This document shows positions 7,685 to 16,267 of a DNA stretch of 64,000 nucleotides, piece by piece; the first letter of the stretch is position 1, and each line of letters starts with the position of its first letter. The notes under the pieces are model-generated. The model saw only the letters and a program-made list of their open reading frames with translations, did no database searches and was not told the DNA's origin. The DNA lies in contig NZ_JALJXJ010000001.1 of assembly GCF_024170005.1 (NCBI RefSeq), forward strand, positions 620,001 to 684,000, in the 5' to 3' direction. The position numbers and the translations under genes are program-made. This DNA is from Azospirillum lipoferum (GTDB taxonomy: Bacteria > Pseudomonadota > Alphaproteobacteria > Azospirillales > Azospirillaceae).

Positions 7685-9340
7685 ATGCGGAATTTCTTTC
7701 GAAAGCGTCGTTCGGCCGCCGTGGCGGACGAGCGCATACCGGCCGCCGGCGGCACCGGTCCGGGTAATCCGGGCATCACCGGCGGCGGACTTGGCTCTGG
7801 CCCACTCACGGGCGGACCGGGCGTGGCTGGTCCCGGAATGGGCAATGTCGGGGCCGGCGGCTTTCCCAATGCGCCGGGATTCGCCCGGCCAGGTGGAGGT
7901 CATCTGCGCCCGGTGGATGGCAGCATGGGCGCCGGAATTGGTGGGCGGGCCGGATTCGAGGCAATGCGTGGACCGGCGGCTCCGCGGCTGCCCGACATCA
8001 TCGACAACGAGGCCACCGGTGACCGGCGCGGCCATATGTTCCCGCAGCCGGGTGGCCAGGATGCCGACGGCGATCATGATCTGCCGCGTTTCACCATGTC
8101 GGTCAACGGCGGCTACCGCGGTGGCATGGGGGCTAATGGCGGCGCGAATGCGCCGGCCATGCTGAAGGGCCTGACGCCGGAGCTGAACGGTCTCCTCCGC
8201 GAAGCCTTCACGCCGACGCGGCCGAAGCAGCAGTTGAACGGTCTGTTCATTGGACGCAACGACACGCTGCGCCGCATCATCTCGGCGATCGAGGAGGAGC
8301 GGGCGCACGTCATCCTCTACGGTGACCGTGGCCGTGGAAAGACCTCCGTCGCCAACGCGATCGAGAAGATCGCCGGGCAGGCCGGCTACCTGTCGCTGAA
8401 GCTGACCTGTAGCGGCGAGCTGAGCTTCGAGGACATCTTCAGGCACTTCCTGAAGAAAATCCCGTCGACCTATTACCGCTCCGCGCTCGACAACCCGTTC
8501 GCGGCGCGCCGCAACTTCGCCAGCTTCAACGAGCTTCTGCCGGACGGCACCTTCAGCGTCACCGAACTGAACGAGGTGCTGGCGGGCATCCATGCCACCC
8601 ACGTCCTGTTGATCCTGGACGAGTATGACCGCGTCCTGGACGAGGATTTCCGCAACAAGCTGGCGGAGCTGTTCAAGAACCTGACCGACAGCTCGATCCC
8701 GGTCACCCTGCTGGTGGTCGGCGTCGCCGAGAATCTCGACCAGCTTCTGGGCAAGCATCCGTCGATCCAGCGCTCGCTGGTGCCGGTGCATCTTCCGCTG
8801 ATGACCGATCAGGAGATCGGCCGGCTGATCCAGGCCGGTGCGCAGAATGCCGGCATCGAGTTCGCCCCCGACGTGGTCCGGCGAATCGCCGAGTTTGTGC
8901 GCGGCCTGCCTTACTACGCGCAGCTTCTCGGCCTGCACGCGGCGCGCAGCGCCGTCAGCCGCGGCAGCAAGCTGGTGGAGCGGCCGGACCTTGCCTATGC
9001 CGTCGCCCGCTGCCTGCAGGAGGCCGAGCGCGGCATCGTCGAGAGCTATGCCCGCGCGCTGGCCGCCGACCGGCGGGCCGAGCTGGAGGATGCGCTGCTG
9101 GCGGCGGCGCTGTGCCCGGCCGACGCCTATGGCGTCTTCGATCCGAAGGATCTGGCGGGCGACAGCGGCGAGCTGCCAAGCGCCGCGACGCTCGACCTGC
9201 TGAAACGCCTGACGCGGGAGGATCATGGCGGCGTCCTGGCCCCGGTGGTGGAACCGGGATTGGAGCGCTACCGCTTCCGCAACCAGATGATGCGCCAATA
9301 CGTCCTGATGCGTCAGGCGAGCGAGCGCGGCCAGATCTGA
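7685..9340 (+). CDS. orphan AAA+ ATPase with glycine-rich N-terminal region
   Basis: A 551-residue protein. Residues 1-160 are low-complexity, rich in Gly, Pro and Ala, after a basic start (MRNFFRKRRS). From about 180 an AAA_16/ORC-like ATPase begins with FIGRNDTLRRI; Walker A is GDRGRGKTS at about 213-221, Walker B is LLILDEYDRV at about 312-321, and a sensor-like TLLVVGVAEN follows near 342. The C-terminal 200 residues are helical and resemble the lid and winged-helix part of ORC/STAND ATPases, ending in FRNQMMRQYVLMRQ. The ATG at 7685 is preferred over a TTG three codons earlier because GGGGA lies nine bases upstream. No enzymatic or partner gene is adjacent. Function unknown. Confidence 0.8.
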   Translation: MRNFFRKRRSAAVADERIPAAGGTGPGNPGITGGGLGSGPLTGGPGVAGPGMGNVGAGGFPNAPGFARPGGGHLRPVDGSMGAGIGGRAGFEAMRGPAAPRLPDIIDNEATGDRRGHMFPQPGGQDADGDHDLPRFTMSVNGGYRGGMGANGGANAPAMLKGLTPELNGLLREAFTPTRPKQQLNGLFIGRNDTLRRIISAIEEERAHVILYGDRGRGKTSVANAIEKIAGQAGYLSLKLTCSGELSFEDIFRHFLKKIPSTYYRSALDNPFAARRNFASFNELLPDGTFSVTELNEVLAGIHATHVLLILDEYDRVLDEDFRNKLAELFKNLTDSSIPVTLLVVGVAENLDQLLGKHPSIQRSLVPVHLPLMTDQEIGRLIQAGAQNAGIEFAPDVVRRIAEFVRGLPYYAQLLGLHAARSAVSRGSKLVERPDLAYAVARCLQEAERGIVESYARALAADRRAELEDALLAAALCPADAYGVFDPKDLAGDSGELPSAATLDLLKRLTREDHGGVLAPVVEPGLERYRFRNQMMRQYVLMRQASERGQI

Positions 9341-9365
9341 TCCATCCCCGATCAGGCCGTCCTTC

Positions 9366-9400
9366 GGCCCTTCCCCGGCGACGGGGGAGGGCCATTCTTT
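9366..9400. terminator. bidirectional stem-loop between convergent genes
   Basis: GGCCCTTCCCC (9366-9376) pairs with GGGGGAGGGCC (9383-9393) across a six-base loop, with one wobble, and is followed by ATTCTTT. It lies between the stops of the AAA+ ATPase gene and the facing hutG-like gene, so it can end transcription from the left; on the other strand the tail is less U-rich. Confidence 0.7.
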
Positions 9401-9431
9401 CGTGGTGGCTCTGCCGTAAAGCGGTGGGGCG

Positions 9432-10256
9432 TTACAGGAATGCGGCCCGCCGCTGCCCGCTGGCCTTCTGCCAAGCCCATTCGATCACCACGCTCAGCAA
9501 CCGTTCCAGCGACGGCTTCACCTCCGCCGCCAGGGCGGAGTGAAAGTGATAGGGGGCGTCCTCGTCCATATAGGTGGACTGGGTCAGTTCCAGCTGGATG
9601 GCGTGGATGTTCTCTTCCGGCTGGCCATAGCTGCGGATGATGAAGCCGCCGCGCAGGCGGCCGTTCAGTGCCGCGGAATAGCGTTCCGATGCCGAAAGGA
9701 CATTCATCAGCCGCACGACCAGCGGTTGGGCGGCGCTGCTGCCATCGCCGGTGCCGAGATTGAAGTCGGGCAGGGTGCCGTCGAAGAAGCGGGGAACGCT
9801 GCTGCGCACCGAATGGGCGTCGAACAGGATTGCGACACCGTAACGGTCGCGCAGAGCGTGCAGCTCGCTGCGAAGCTGTTCATGGTAGGGACGCCAATAG
9901 GCGCCGACCCGCCGGTCGATCTCGGCACGGTCGGGCTCCTGTCCGGGCTGGTAGATCGGTGTGCGGTCGAAGGTGGTCAGCGGACAGATTTCGGTGGGGT
10001 CCAGCCCCGGCTGCGGCACGACGCCATCGGGATCGCGGTTCAGGTCGATCACGTAGCGTGAATAGAGCGGTGTCAGAAAACCGATTCCGAGTGCCGGCGC
10101 GAAGTGGTACAACCGGTCCAGATGCCGATCGACGTCGGGCTGCGCCAGCCCCGCCGGTGTCATCGTCGCGGCGATGTCCGGCGGAATCATGGTCCCGACA
10201 TGCGGAATGCTGAGCAGAACCGGGGTTTCGCCCGGCTGGAAGCGGAAGGTTTCCAT
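9432..10256 (-). CDS. hutG: N-formylglutamate deformylase/amidohydrolase family (HutG-like)
   Basis: Predicted zinc-dependent hydrolase releasing formate (or an amine) from N-formylglutamate, a late step of one histidine-degradation route. The 274-residue protein shows LLSIPHVGT near residue 16, LNRDPDG, and AILFDAHSVRSSVPRFF in the middle, with IQLELTQSTYM and the acidic EENIHAIQ near the C-terminus, all typical of the family. The ATG at 10256 gives the usual N-terminus; ATG 10271 and GTG 10286 are possible earlier starts and none has a clear ribosome-binding site. No other hut gene is nearby, so the symbol is by family only. Confidence 0.82.
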   Translation of the reverse strand: METFRFQPGETPVLLSIPHVGTMIPPDIAATMTPAGLAQPDVDRHLDRLYHFAPALGIGFLTPLYSRYVIDLNRDPDGVVPQPGLDPTEICPLTTFDRTPIYQPGQEPDRAEIDRRVGAYWRPYHEQLRSELHALRDRYGVAILFDAHSVRSSVPRFFDGTLPDFNLGTGDGSSAAQPLVVRLMNVLSASERYSAALNGRLRGGFIIRSYGQPEENIHAIQLELTQSTYMDEDAPYHFHSALAAEVKPSLERLLSVVIEWAWQKASGQRRAAFL

Positions 10257-10271
10257 GGCTCGTCTCGTCAT

Positions 10272-10624
10272 CGGAACGGCTTGCACCGGACTGTGTGCAG
10301 TGCGGCAAGGCCTGCGGTGGGACTATGAAGCGCGCTGCGGCACCCCGTCAAACAGATTGCGTTTTTTTGAAAGAGTCGGAATGGCGTGCGGACGAAAGCC
10401 TGTCCTTTCGCGTCGCATTCCCTACTGCACTGCGCTGAATTGCCGGTTGACCTCGATCTGCGCTTGCCGGAGACTTCCGCGCAATCGGCGACTGCCCGCC
10501 AGAAGGCGTCGCCCCGCACCGGACAATGCTATTCCCTGGCGACCGGACGAAAGACCTCTACAACATACGGCGCCCCGATTTCGCAGCCCCGGTGACGAAG
10601 CAACGCAGCAGGGGAGAAGCGACC
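10272..10624. other. 353-base intergenic region
   Basis: The region between the divergent hutG-like and DUF3299-like genes holds no convincing reading frame. It presumably carries both promoters. A run of seven T (about 10362-10368) occurs but no stem precedes it. I see no operator or RNA gene. Confidence 0.4.
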
Positions 10625-11140
10625 ATGAGCACCGCCACCCGTCTTGGCGCAGCCCTTGGCACGGGCATGCCTGCCCGGCGCCAGATTCTGTTGCCGCTTG
10701 CGCTCGCCCCCATCGCCGGCTGGGCGGTTTGGGCCGCCGGAACGCCGGAGGCGCCGAGCCATCCCGCCGGCCCCTTCCATCTGCCGCTGGACGAAACCAC
10801 GGCGATCTGGCGCGACCTGGGCACCGTGCGGATGGGCGGACTTGCCGGCGACCCGCAATTCCCGGTGAAGGTCTCGGCGATGGACGGCCGGCCGGTCACG
10901 GTCCGCGGTTTCATGGTGCCGTTGACCGACGGTGCCACCCACAATCGATTCATCCTGTCCGCCAACCCGATCGGCTGCCCCGCCTGCCAGAGCCCAGGGC
11001 CGGCGACCATGATGCATGTCCACACCGCCATCACTCTGGCGGCCACACGGGAACCGCTGACTCTCGCCGGCACCTTGCGGCTGCGTCCGCAGGAAGGGCT
11101 GTACTACCGGCTGGACAGTGCCGAACTGCGCTGGGCCTGA
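10625..11140 (+). CDS. membrane-anchored protein, DUF3299-like
   Basis: A 171-residue protein with an N-terminal hydrophobic segment (ILLPLALAPIAGWAVWAAG, about residues 21-39) that is a signal peptide or anchor. The exported domain contains VTVRGFMVPLTDG, then FILSANPIGCPACQSPGP and MMHVHTA, a pattern resembling DUF3299 proteins, where a Cys/Pro-rich loop follows the phrase about PL. The start ATG has AGGGGAGAAG upstream. It is the first gene of the plus-strand arm of the polysaccharide cluster, 31 bases before the Wzy-like gene, so a role at the cell envelope is plausible. The two Cys (CxxC) could bind metal or form a disulfide. Confidence 0.55.
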   Translation: MSTATRLGAALGTGMPARRQILLPLALAPIAGWAVWAAGTPEAPSHPAGPFHLPLDETTAIWRDLGTVRMGGLAGDPQFPVKVSAMDGRPVTVRGFMVPLTDGATHNRFILSANPIGCPACQSPGPATMMHVHTAITLAATREPLTLAGTLRLRPQEGLYYRLDSAELRWA

Positions 11141-11171
11141 GCCGTAGGGCGGGTTTCCGTGGGGGAAGAAG

Positions 11172-12389
11172 GTGACGGCGGCGGCCGGCAGGGTTGGCGC
11201 GATGGCGATGGCGGGGGCGCTGCTTCTCTACGGCGGCCTCAGCGTGCCGGCACCGCCGGCCCTGCGCGGGGCGGAACTGTCCATCGGCATGCTGATCCTG
11301 CTGTCGATAGGCTGGAAATGGCCATTGGCGGTGGCTAGTGGCCATGCCCTGCGGGCGCGGTCCGGCATCGGGTGGATGCCGATGGCCGTCGCGGCGTTCG
11401 CCTGGCTGCTGTGGGCGCCGCTGCTGCGCGGAGCGGCGCTGGGCTGGGAGGCGGCCGACATCCTGCGCGACGTTGTGCCCCTGTTGTTCCTGTTCCTCCC
11501 CGTGCTTCTGGTGCCGGCGCTGTGCAGTGCCGGGCAGACCGCCGTGCGCGCGCTGACAGGTGGGTTGGCCATGGCCGGTCTGCTGCTCGCTCTGCGCTGG
11601 TGGCGGCAGGCGGAGTGGGGATTCGGTGCCATTGGACAACGGGCGATGGCGGATGGCGGCGTCTATCTGCTCAATGCGCCGTCGGTGCTGTTCGCCGCCG
11701 TGGCCCTGCCGGCGGTGGCGCTGTCGCTGATCGCCGTTGGCGGGCAACTCCGCCATTGGCTGGCGGCGGTGCCTTTTGCCGTTGGCGGGGCGCTCTGCCT
11801 TGCCGCATTGGCAGGAGCGGTCCACCGCACTGCGCTGGGGCTTGCGCTGTTGTCGTTGACGTTGATTGCCCTGTGGTGGGCGCGGCAGCGGGCATGGCTG
11901 GTCTTGCCGCTGCTGGTCGGTCTGGGGCTGTTGATTGCTGTTGGTGGAGATGCCTTGGTCGGTGCCTGGCAGCAGGCGGCTGAGAAGACCCGGTTGACCG
12001 GGGTCAACGCCCGCTGGGAGGAGGCAATGGCGGTGATCGACCATGCCGTTGTCACGCCTTGGGCGCTGCTGTTGGGTGACGGCTGGGGTGCGCGGATCGC
12101 CAATCCGGCGGTGGGCGGCTGGCGGGTCAGCTATACCCACACGCTGGCAAGCTACAGCCTGCTGAAGACAGGGGTATTCGGCATGGTTGCGCTGGCGGCC
12201 TATCTCGGTGCGCTGGTCAGGCCCTGGTACCGGCTGCTGGCGGCCGATCCGCCGCTGGCTCTGGCGGTGGTGCCGCCGCTGCTGATGGCGCTCTGCCTCC
12301 ACACAAGCTTCAAGTATCTCGACACCGGCGTCATCCTGTCGCTGACGCTTTTGGCGGTGGAGTGCAGGAAAGGGTTGTCGACGCCCTAA
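11172..12389 (+). CDS. Wzy/O-antigen-ligase-like polytopic membrane protein
   Basis: A 405-residue, very hydrophobic protein with about eleven predicted transmembrane segments and one large loop between about residues 270 and 320 (EKTRLTGVNARWEEAMAVI, then LLGDGWGARIANP and YTHTLASYSLLKTG). This topology and the H-x-x-L-x-x-x-L-x-x-x-G pattern late in the protein are typical of O-antigen ligases and Wzy polymerases. GTG start at 11172 behind GGGGGAAGAAG. Flanked by an envelope protein and a glycosyltransferase on the same strand, it is the probable polymerase (or ligase) of the polysaccharide made here. Polymerase versus ligase cannot be told from sequence. Confidence 0.7.
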   Translation: MTAAAGRVGAMAMAGALLLYGGLSVPAPPALRGAELSIGMLILLSIGWKWPLAVASGHALRARSGIGWMPMAVAAFAWLLWAPLLRGAALGWEAADILRDVVPLLFLFLPVLLVPALCSAGQTAVRALTGGLAMAGLLLALRWWRQAEWGFGAIGQRAMADGGVYLLNAPSVLFAAVALPAVALSLIAVGGQLRHWLAAVPFAVGGALCLAALAGAVHRTALGLALLSLTLIALWWARQRAWLVLPLLVGLGLLIAVGGDALVGAWQQAAEKTRLTGVNARWEEAMAVIDHAVVTPWALLLGDGWGARIANPAVGGWRVSYTHTLASYSLLKTGVFGMVALAAYLGALVRPWYRLLAADPPLALAVVPPLLMALCLHTSFKYLDTGVILSLTLLAVECRKGLSTP

Positions 12390-12408
12390 CGGTTCATCAT
12401 ACTTTCGC

Positions 12409-13689
12409 GTGCAATTCACGCCGTGGTGCCCCGTGACGCTCGACCATCCGTCCATCCTGTTCGTCAACCGGGTGTTCCCGCCGGACCGTGGGGCTACCGG
12501 CCGTTGCCTGTCCGACTTGGCGGGACGAATCGCGGCTGCCGGCTGGCGAGTGACGGTGGTGGCGGATGGGAAACAGTCCGATGCCGAGGCCGGAGAGTGT
12601 GCTGCTTCGGCCGGCATCACCCTTGTCCGCACAGGCCACACGCTGGCCGAGGGGAACCGTCCCGATGCCCGAACCTATCTCGATTCGTTGCGGCGGCTGA
12701 CCGGTCATTCCCTGCGACTGCCGCGCCAGGACCTTATCGTGACGATGACCGATCCGCCGATGCTGGCACTGGCCGGTCCCATTCTGGCCGCGCGACATGG
12801 AGCGGCGTCGCTGCACTGGTGCCAGGATCTCTACCCGGACCTGCTTCCGGTGCTGGGCGTGCGGATGCCGGCCCTGCTCCGCCGGGGTGCCGGTTATGGC
12901 ATGGCATGGGCATTGCGGCGGCATGATGGGGTGGCCGCCATCGGGCGCTGCATGCGCGAACGCATCGTCGCGGCCGGCGTGGCGGCGGACCGGGTCAGCC
13001 TGTTGCCGAACTGGCCGGATCCGGCGATCCGCCCCATGGCGAAAGTCGACAACGGCTTTCGCCGCTCGCTTGGGCTCCAGGATGGCGACGGCCGATTCCT
13101 GGTGGTCTATTCCGGAACTCTGGGGCTCGCCCATCCGATGGATGGCGTGCTGGCGGCCGCCGCCCGCCTGCAGGACAGCGACCCGGCCGTGCTGTTCCTT
13201 CTGGTCGGCGAGGGCAGGGGCTTCGCCGCCGTGGAGGAGGGGGCGCGCCGCCTCGGCTTGCGCAACCTGCGTCGGCTTCCCTGGCAGCCGGCCGACCGGC
13301 TGGCCGAGTGCCTGTCAGCCGCCGACCTGCATCTGGTGGCGATGGCCCCGGCGGCGAAGGGAATGCTGGTGCCGAGCAAGCTGGCGGGTGTGCAGGCGGC
13401 CGGCCGGCCCTGCCTGTTCCTGGGGCCGACGGGAAGCGAGGCGGCGGTGCGGGTGGAAGGCTGCGGTGTGGTGATCGACCCGTTCGATGGCACGGCCATC
13501 GCCGACGCAGTGCGTGCCTATGCCGCCGATCCCGGCCGCTGCGCTCTGGAAGGCGACCGCGCGGTCAGAATGGCGCAGGCCTGGAACGCCGACTGTGCTG
13601 CTGCGGCCTTCATCGGGCTGGCCGAACGTCTGGTCGAGGCACGCCGTGCTGTCCGGCCGTTGTGGGGGAGGCCGCTGCCCAATGCCTGA
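12409..13689 (+). CDS. GT4-family glycosyltransferase (WcaI-like)
   Basis: A cytosolic glycosyltransferase of about 426 residues with two Rossmann domains (GT-B fold). The N-terminal domain opens with ILFVNRVFPPDRGATGR, the WcaI/WbuB pattern. The hinge region includes WCQDLYPDLLPVLG. The C-terminal domain has VVYSGTLGLAHPMDGVL, LVGEGRGF, and the donor-binding segment LVPSKLAGVQAAGRPCLF. Two GTG starts are possible, 12409 and 12433; neither has a good ribosome-binding site, and the second would place the first strand closer to the N-terminus. Its stop overlaps the next gene by eight bases. The sugar donor is unknown. Confidence 0.78.
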   Translation: MQFTPWCPVTLDHPSILFVNRVFPPDRGATGRCLSDLAGRIAAAGWRVTVVADGKQSDAEAGECAASAGITLVRTGHTLAEGNRPDARTYLDSLRRLTGHSLRLPRQDLIVTMTDPPMLALAGPILAARHGAASLHWCQDLYPDLLPVLGVRMPALLRRGAGYGMAWALRRHDGVAAIGRCMRERIVAAGVAADRVSLLPNWPDPAIRPMAKVDNGFRRSLGLQDGDGRFLVVYSGTLGLAHPMDGVLAAAARLQDSDPAVLFLLVGEGRGFAAVEEGARRLGLRNLRRLPWQPADRLAECLSAADLHLVAMAPAAKGMLVPSKLAGVQAAGRPCLFLGPTGSEAAVRVEGCGVVIDPFDGTAIADAVRAYAADPGRCALEGDRAVRMAQAWNADCAAAAFIGLAERLVEARRAVRPLWGRPLPNA

Positions 13690-14683
13690 CGGCGCCATTG
13701 CCCAGCCGCACAGCCGGCCTCAACAGCAGGCCATGACCCTGGTCCTGCCCGCGGTGGACGGGGAGAGCGACCTGCGTTCCTTCGTTCGCACCTTGCGGAC
13801 GGGTTGGCGCTGGCTGCTCGGTGGGTGGTCGGGCGGGCTGGTTCTGGCGGTGGCGGCCTTGTGGCTGGTGACGCCGGCCTATACCGCGACGATGGTCATC
13901 GGGCCGACGGCGCGGGTGGGGTCCGCCGCGATGGGGGCCCGGGTGCCGACGCTTAACGGCCGCGACTCCGCCGGCGTTGCCGAACCCGGCGCCGGGGACG
14001 AATCACTGTCCGACTTTGCCCGCTATCTGGAACTGTTCGGTTCGGGACCGGTTGCAGACCGTCTGGCCACCGATCCCGCCATCCTGCACGCCCTGTTCCC
14101 AGAGCACTGGGATGCGGATGCCGGGCGCTGGCGTCGGCCGCCGGGACTGTTGCCGACCGTGAAGCGGGCTCTGCTGGCTCTGGTCGGGCGCGAGGATTGG
14201 GTCGAGCCGGACGGCGACCGCGTCGCGCGTGCCCTGCGCGATCGGCTGGTGATCGACATGCTGCGGTCTGGTCCAATGCGGCGCATCACCGTCCGCCATG
14301 CCGATCGGGCAACCGCGATCGAACTGCTCGGCCGGATCGCCGCGGCTACCGACGCTCATCTGCGCGCGGAGGCCGCCCGGCGCAGCGCCGCACAGATCGC
14401 CCACATCAAGCTGCGCCTGGGAGCCGTCACGGTGGCGGAACACCGGCAGGCATTGAGCGACCTGCTGCTGGATCAGGAGCGGGTGGCGATGATGATCGGC
14501 GTCGATCTGCCTTTCGCTGCCGACATGATCCAGCCGCCCAGTGCCGGCGCCCTGCCGGACTGGCCGAACCCGGCTGTGCTGGTTCCGTTGGCCGGGTTGG
14601 TCGGGCTGGTCGTTGCCGGATTCGGTCTGTCTGCGTCCCATGCCCTGAGGGAGCGGGGGGCGGGTATGGAGGCTGTCCCATGA
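13682..14683 (+). CDS. Wzz-like polysaccharide co-polymerase / chain-length determinant
   Basis: A 333-residue protein with two transmembrane segments bracketing a periplasmic domain: the first (about 45-63, GWRWLLGGWSGGLVLAVAALW) and the second near the C-terminus (about 300-320, VLVPLAGLVGLVVAGFGLS) after a proline-containing stretch PPSAGALPDWPNP, as in Wzz proteins. No C-terminal tyrosine-kinase domain is attached, so this is not the long BY-kinase type. The ATG at 13682 lies inside the previous gene; a later Met (MTLVLP) is an alternative. Its stop overlaps the next ATG (ATGA). Placed between two glycosyltransferases, it should set chain length with the Wzy-like protein upstream. Confidence 0.72.
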   Translation: MPDGAIAQPHSRPQQQAMTLVLPAVDGESDLRSFVRTLRTGWRWLLGGWSGGLVLAVAALWLVTPAYTATMVIGPTARVGSAAMGARVPTLNGRDSAGVAEPGAGDESLSDFARYLELFGSGPVADRLATDPAILHALFPEHWDADAGRWRRPPGLLPTVKRALLALVGREDWVEPDGDRVARALRDRLVIDMLRSGPMRRITVRHADRATAIELLGRIAAATDAHLRAEAARRSAAQIAHIKLRLGAVTVAEHRQALSDLLLDQERVAMMIGVDLPFAADMIQPPSAGALPDWPNPAVLVPLAGLVGLVVAGFGLSASHALRERGAGMEAVP

Positions 14684-15756
14684 CCCCTCACGAAGTGACT
14701 GCCCATGACGTGACGGTCATTCCCGTCTCCGTGGTGGTGATGACGCGCAACGAGGCGGCAAACCTGCCGCGCTGCTTGCCGGCGCTCGCCCGATTCGCCG
14801 AGTGTTTTGTGGTCGACAGCGGCAGTGACGACGGATCGCCGGACATCGCACGGTCCCATGGTGCCCGGCTGATACCTTTCCGTTGGAACGGCCGCTACCC
14901 CAAGAAGAAACAATGGTGTCTGGATGCACTGCCCTTCGCCCATGACTGGGTTCTGTTCGTCGATGCGGACGAGCGGCCGACGGTGGAATTGGTCGAGGAG
15001 ATCGCCCGGCTGACGGCAGAGACCGGGTCGAATGGACCTGCCCATGCCGCATACTGGATCGACGGCCGTCCGGTCGTGCATGGCCGACCGCTACGCTTCG
15101 GCTGCTGGAACCGCAAGCTGGCCTTGCTCCATCGCCGACATGTGCGCTTTCCCGACCAGCCCGACCTGGATGTCGCCGCGATGTGGGAGGTGGAGGGGCA
15201 TTACCAGCCTCAGGTTGCCGGCACGACCGGCCGGCTTCGCCACCCGATGGACCATGAGGATGCAAAACCGCCATCGGCGTGGTTCGACCGTCACAACCGC
15301 TATTCCGACTGGGAAGCGGCATTGCGTGCCGACGGCCGGATGGAGCGGCTGATCAAGGGAGAACCGGATGGTGGCTTCGGTGTCATTCCCCACATCCGTG
15401 CTTTCTTCGGCCGGCAGGCGCAGAAGCGGCTTTTCCAGCGCTTGCCGGGCCGGCCGCTCTGGGCATTCCTGCATGCCTATGTGCTGCGCCTTGGCGTCTT
15501 CGATGGCACAGCAGGGCTGGATCACGCGCTGGCGCGCGCGTTCTACTACTGGCAGGTCGGATTCAAGATGCGATCGGCTGCAAGGGCACCGGGGGAGTTT
15601 TCCCGTGTCCCGTCAATCCGAACTGTTTCCGACTCCGTCCGGTCCGTCCGTCCGGCCGGCGACCCTTATTCTTCGAGCAGCGCGATCCGGTCGCCGCCCA
15701 GCGCCTTCAGCAGGTCGAAGGTGCGCTTGCGCACGCCCGGATCCTCGATCCGGTAA
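14680..15756 (+). CDS. GT2-family glycosyltransferase (WaaE/KdtX-like)
   Basis: A 358-residue GT-A glycosyltransferase. Residues 10-120 show VSVVVMTRNEAANLPRCL, VVDSGSDDGSPDIA, and the metal-binding motif LFVDADERP; a later WFDRHNRYSDWEA and the C-terminal GFKMR resemble the WaaE/KdtX group that adds glucose to lipopolysaccharide cores or extends EPS units. The last roughly 55 residues after GFKMR are Ser/Arg/Pro-rich, unlike the family, and are read across the 3' end of the convergent XRE gene (91-base overlap). That tail may be a recent read-through after loss of the original stop. ATG overlaps the upstream TGA, so it is translationally coupled to the wzz-like gene. Confidence 0.8.
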   Translation: MTPHEVTAHDVTVIPVSVVVMTRNEAANLPRCLPALARFAECFVVDSGSDDGSPDIARSHGARLIPFRWNGRYPKKKQWCLDALPFAHDWVLFVDADERPTVELVEEIARLTAETGSNGPAHAAYWIDGRPVVHGRPLRFGCWNRKLALLHRRHVRFPDQPDLDVAAMWEVEGHYQPQVAGTTGRLRHPMDHEDAKPPSAWFDRHNRYSDWEAALRADGRMERLIKGEPDGGFGVIPHIRAFFGRQAQKRLFQRLPGRPLWAFLHAYVLRLGVFDGTAGLDHALARAFYYWQVGFKMRSAARAPGEFSRVPSIRTVSDSVRSVRPAGDPYSSSSAIRSPPSAFSRSKVRLRTPGSSIR

Positions 15757-16133
15757 TAAGCGCGCACCAGTTCCAGCGTCTCGCGGCGCGCCATCGATTC
15801 GAACTCGTCCGTCTCGCTCATGGTCTCGGCCGGAGTTTCGGCGGCGATCTGGTCGGACGACGGCATGTCGTCGAAGAAGTAGCTGACCGGCACGCCGAGA
15901 ACCTGCGAGAGGTTGTAGAGGCGGCTGGCACTGATGCGGTTCGACCCGCGCTCGTACTTCTGGAGCTGCTGAAAGGTGATCCCAACCGCTTCGCCCAGCT
16001 TCTCCTGGCTCAAGCCAAGCAGGGTCCGGCGAAGCCGCAGGCGGGCTCCAACATGGATGTCGATGGGGTTGGGACCTTCGCCGCGGCGCGACAGGGTGTG
16101 GGCGGGGGCGAGTTTGGTTTTGGTCGCGCTCAT
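15666..16133 (-). CDS. XRE-family (Cro/CI) helix-turn-helix regulator
   Basis: A 155-residue DNA-binding protein. The helix-turn-helix lies at about residues 28-82: IGARLRLRR-type start (HVGARLRLRRTLLGLSQEK), LGEAVGITFQQLQKYERG, then SASRLYNLSQVLGVPVSYFF. This N-terminal domain is close to a widespread alphaproteobacterial XRE family. The acidic C-terminal half (ETPAETMSETDEFESMARRE) ends in a helix (VRKRTFDLLKALGGDRIALLEE). The ATG at 16133 has GAGGT upstream. It separates the two facing arms of the polysaccharide cluster and its 3' end overlaps the GT2 gene; regulation of the cluster is a plausible inference. Confidence 0.88.
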   Translation of the reverse strand: MSATKTKLAPAHTLSRRGEGPNPIDIHVGARLRLRRTLLGLSQEKLGEAVGITFQQLQKYERGSNRISASRLYNLSQVLGVPVSYFFDDMPSSDQIAAETPAETMSETDEFESMARRETLELVRAYYRIEDPGVRKRTFDLLKALGGDRIALLEE

Positions 16134-16267
16134 AAGTCGTACCTCGAAGGGAAAGCCGGAGGGAAGGCGCCGCAAGAATGCTTAGTTCAGAAAGTAAATT
16201 CTATGCAACCATTTGTGCGTATCAACGGTCCGTTTGGGTGGAAGCGGAAGGGAAGAAGCGAAAGACA

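Noticed and set aside
10386..10595. Short plus-strand frame in the hutG upstream gap
   Set aside because: No ribosome-binding site, no recognisable domain, and Arg/Thr-rich composition typical of shadow frames.
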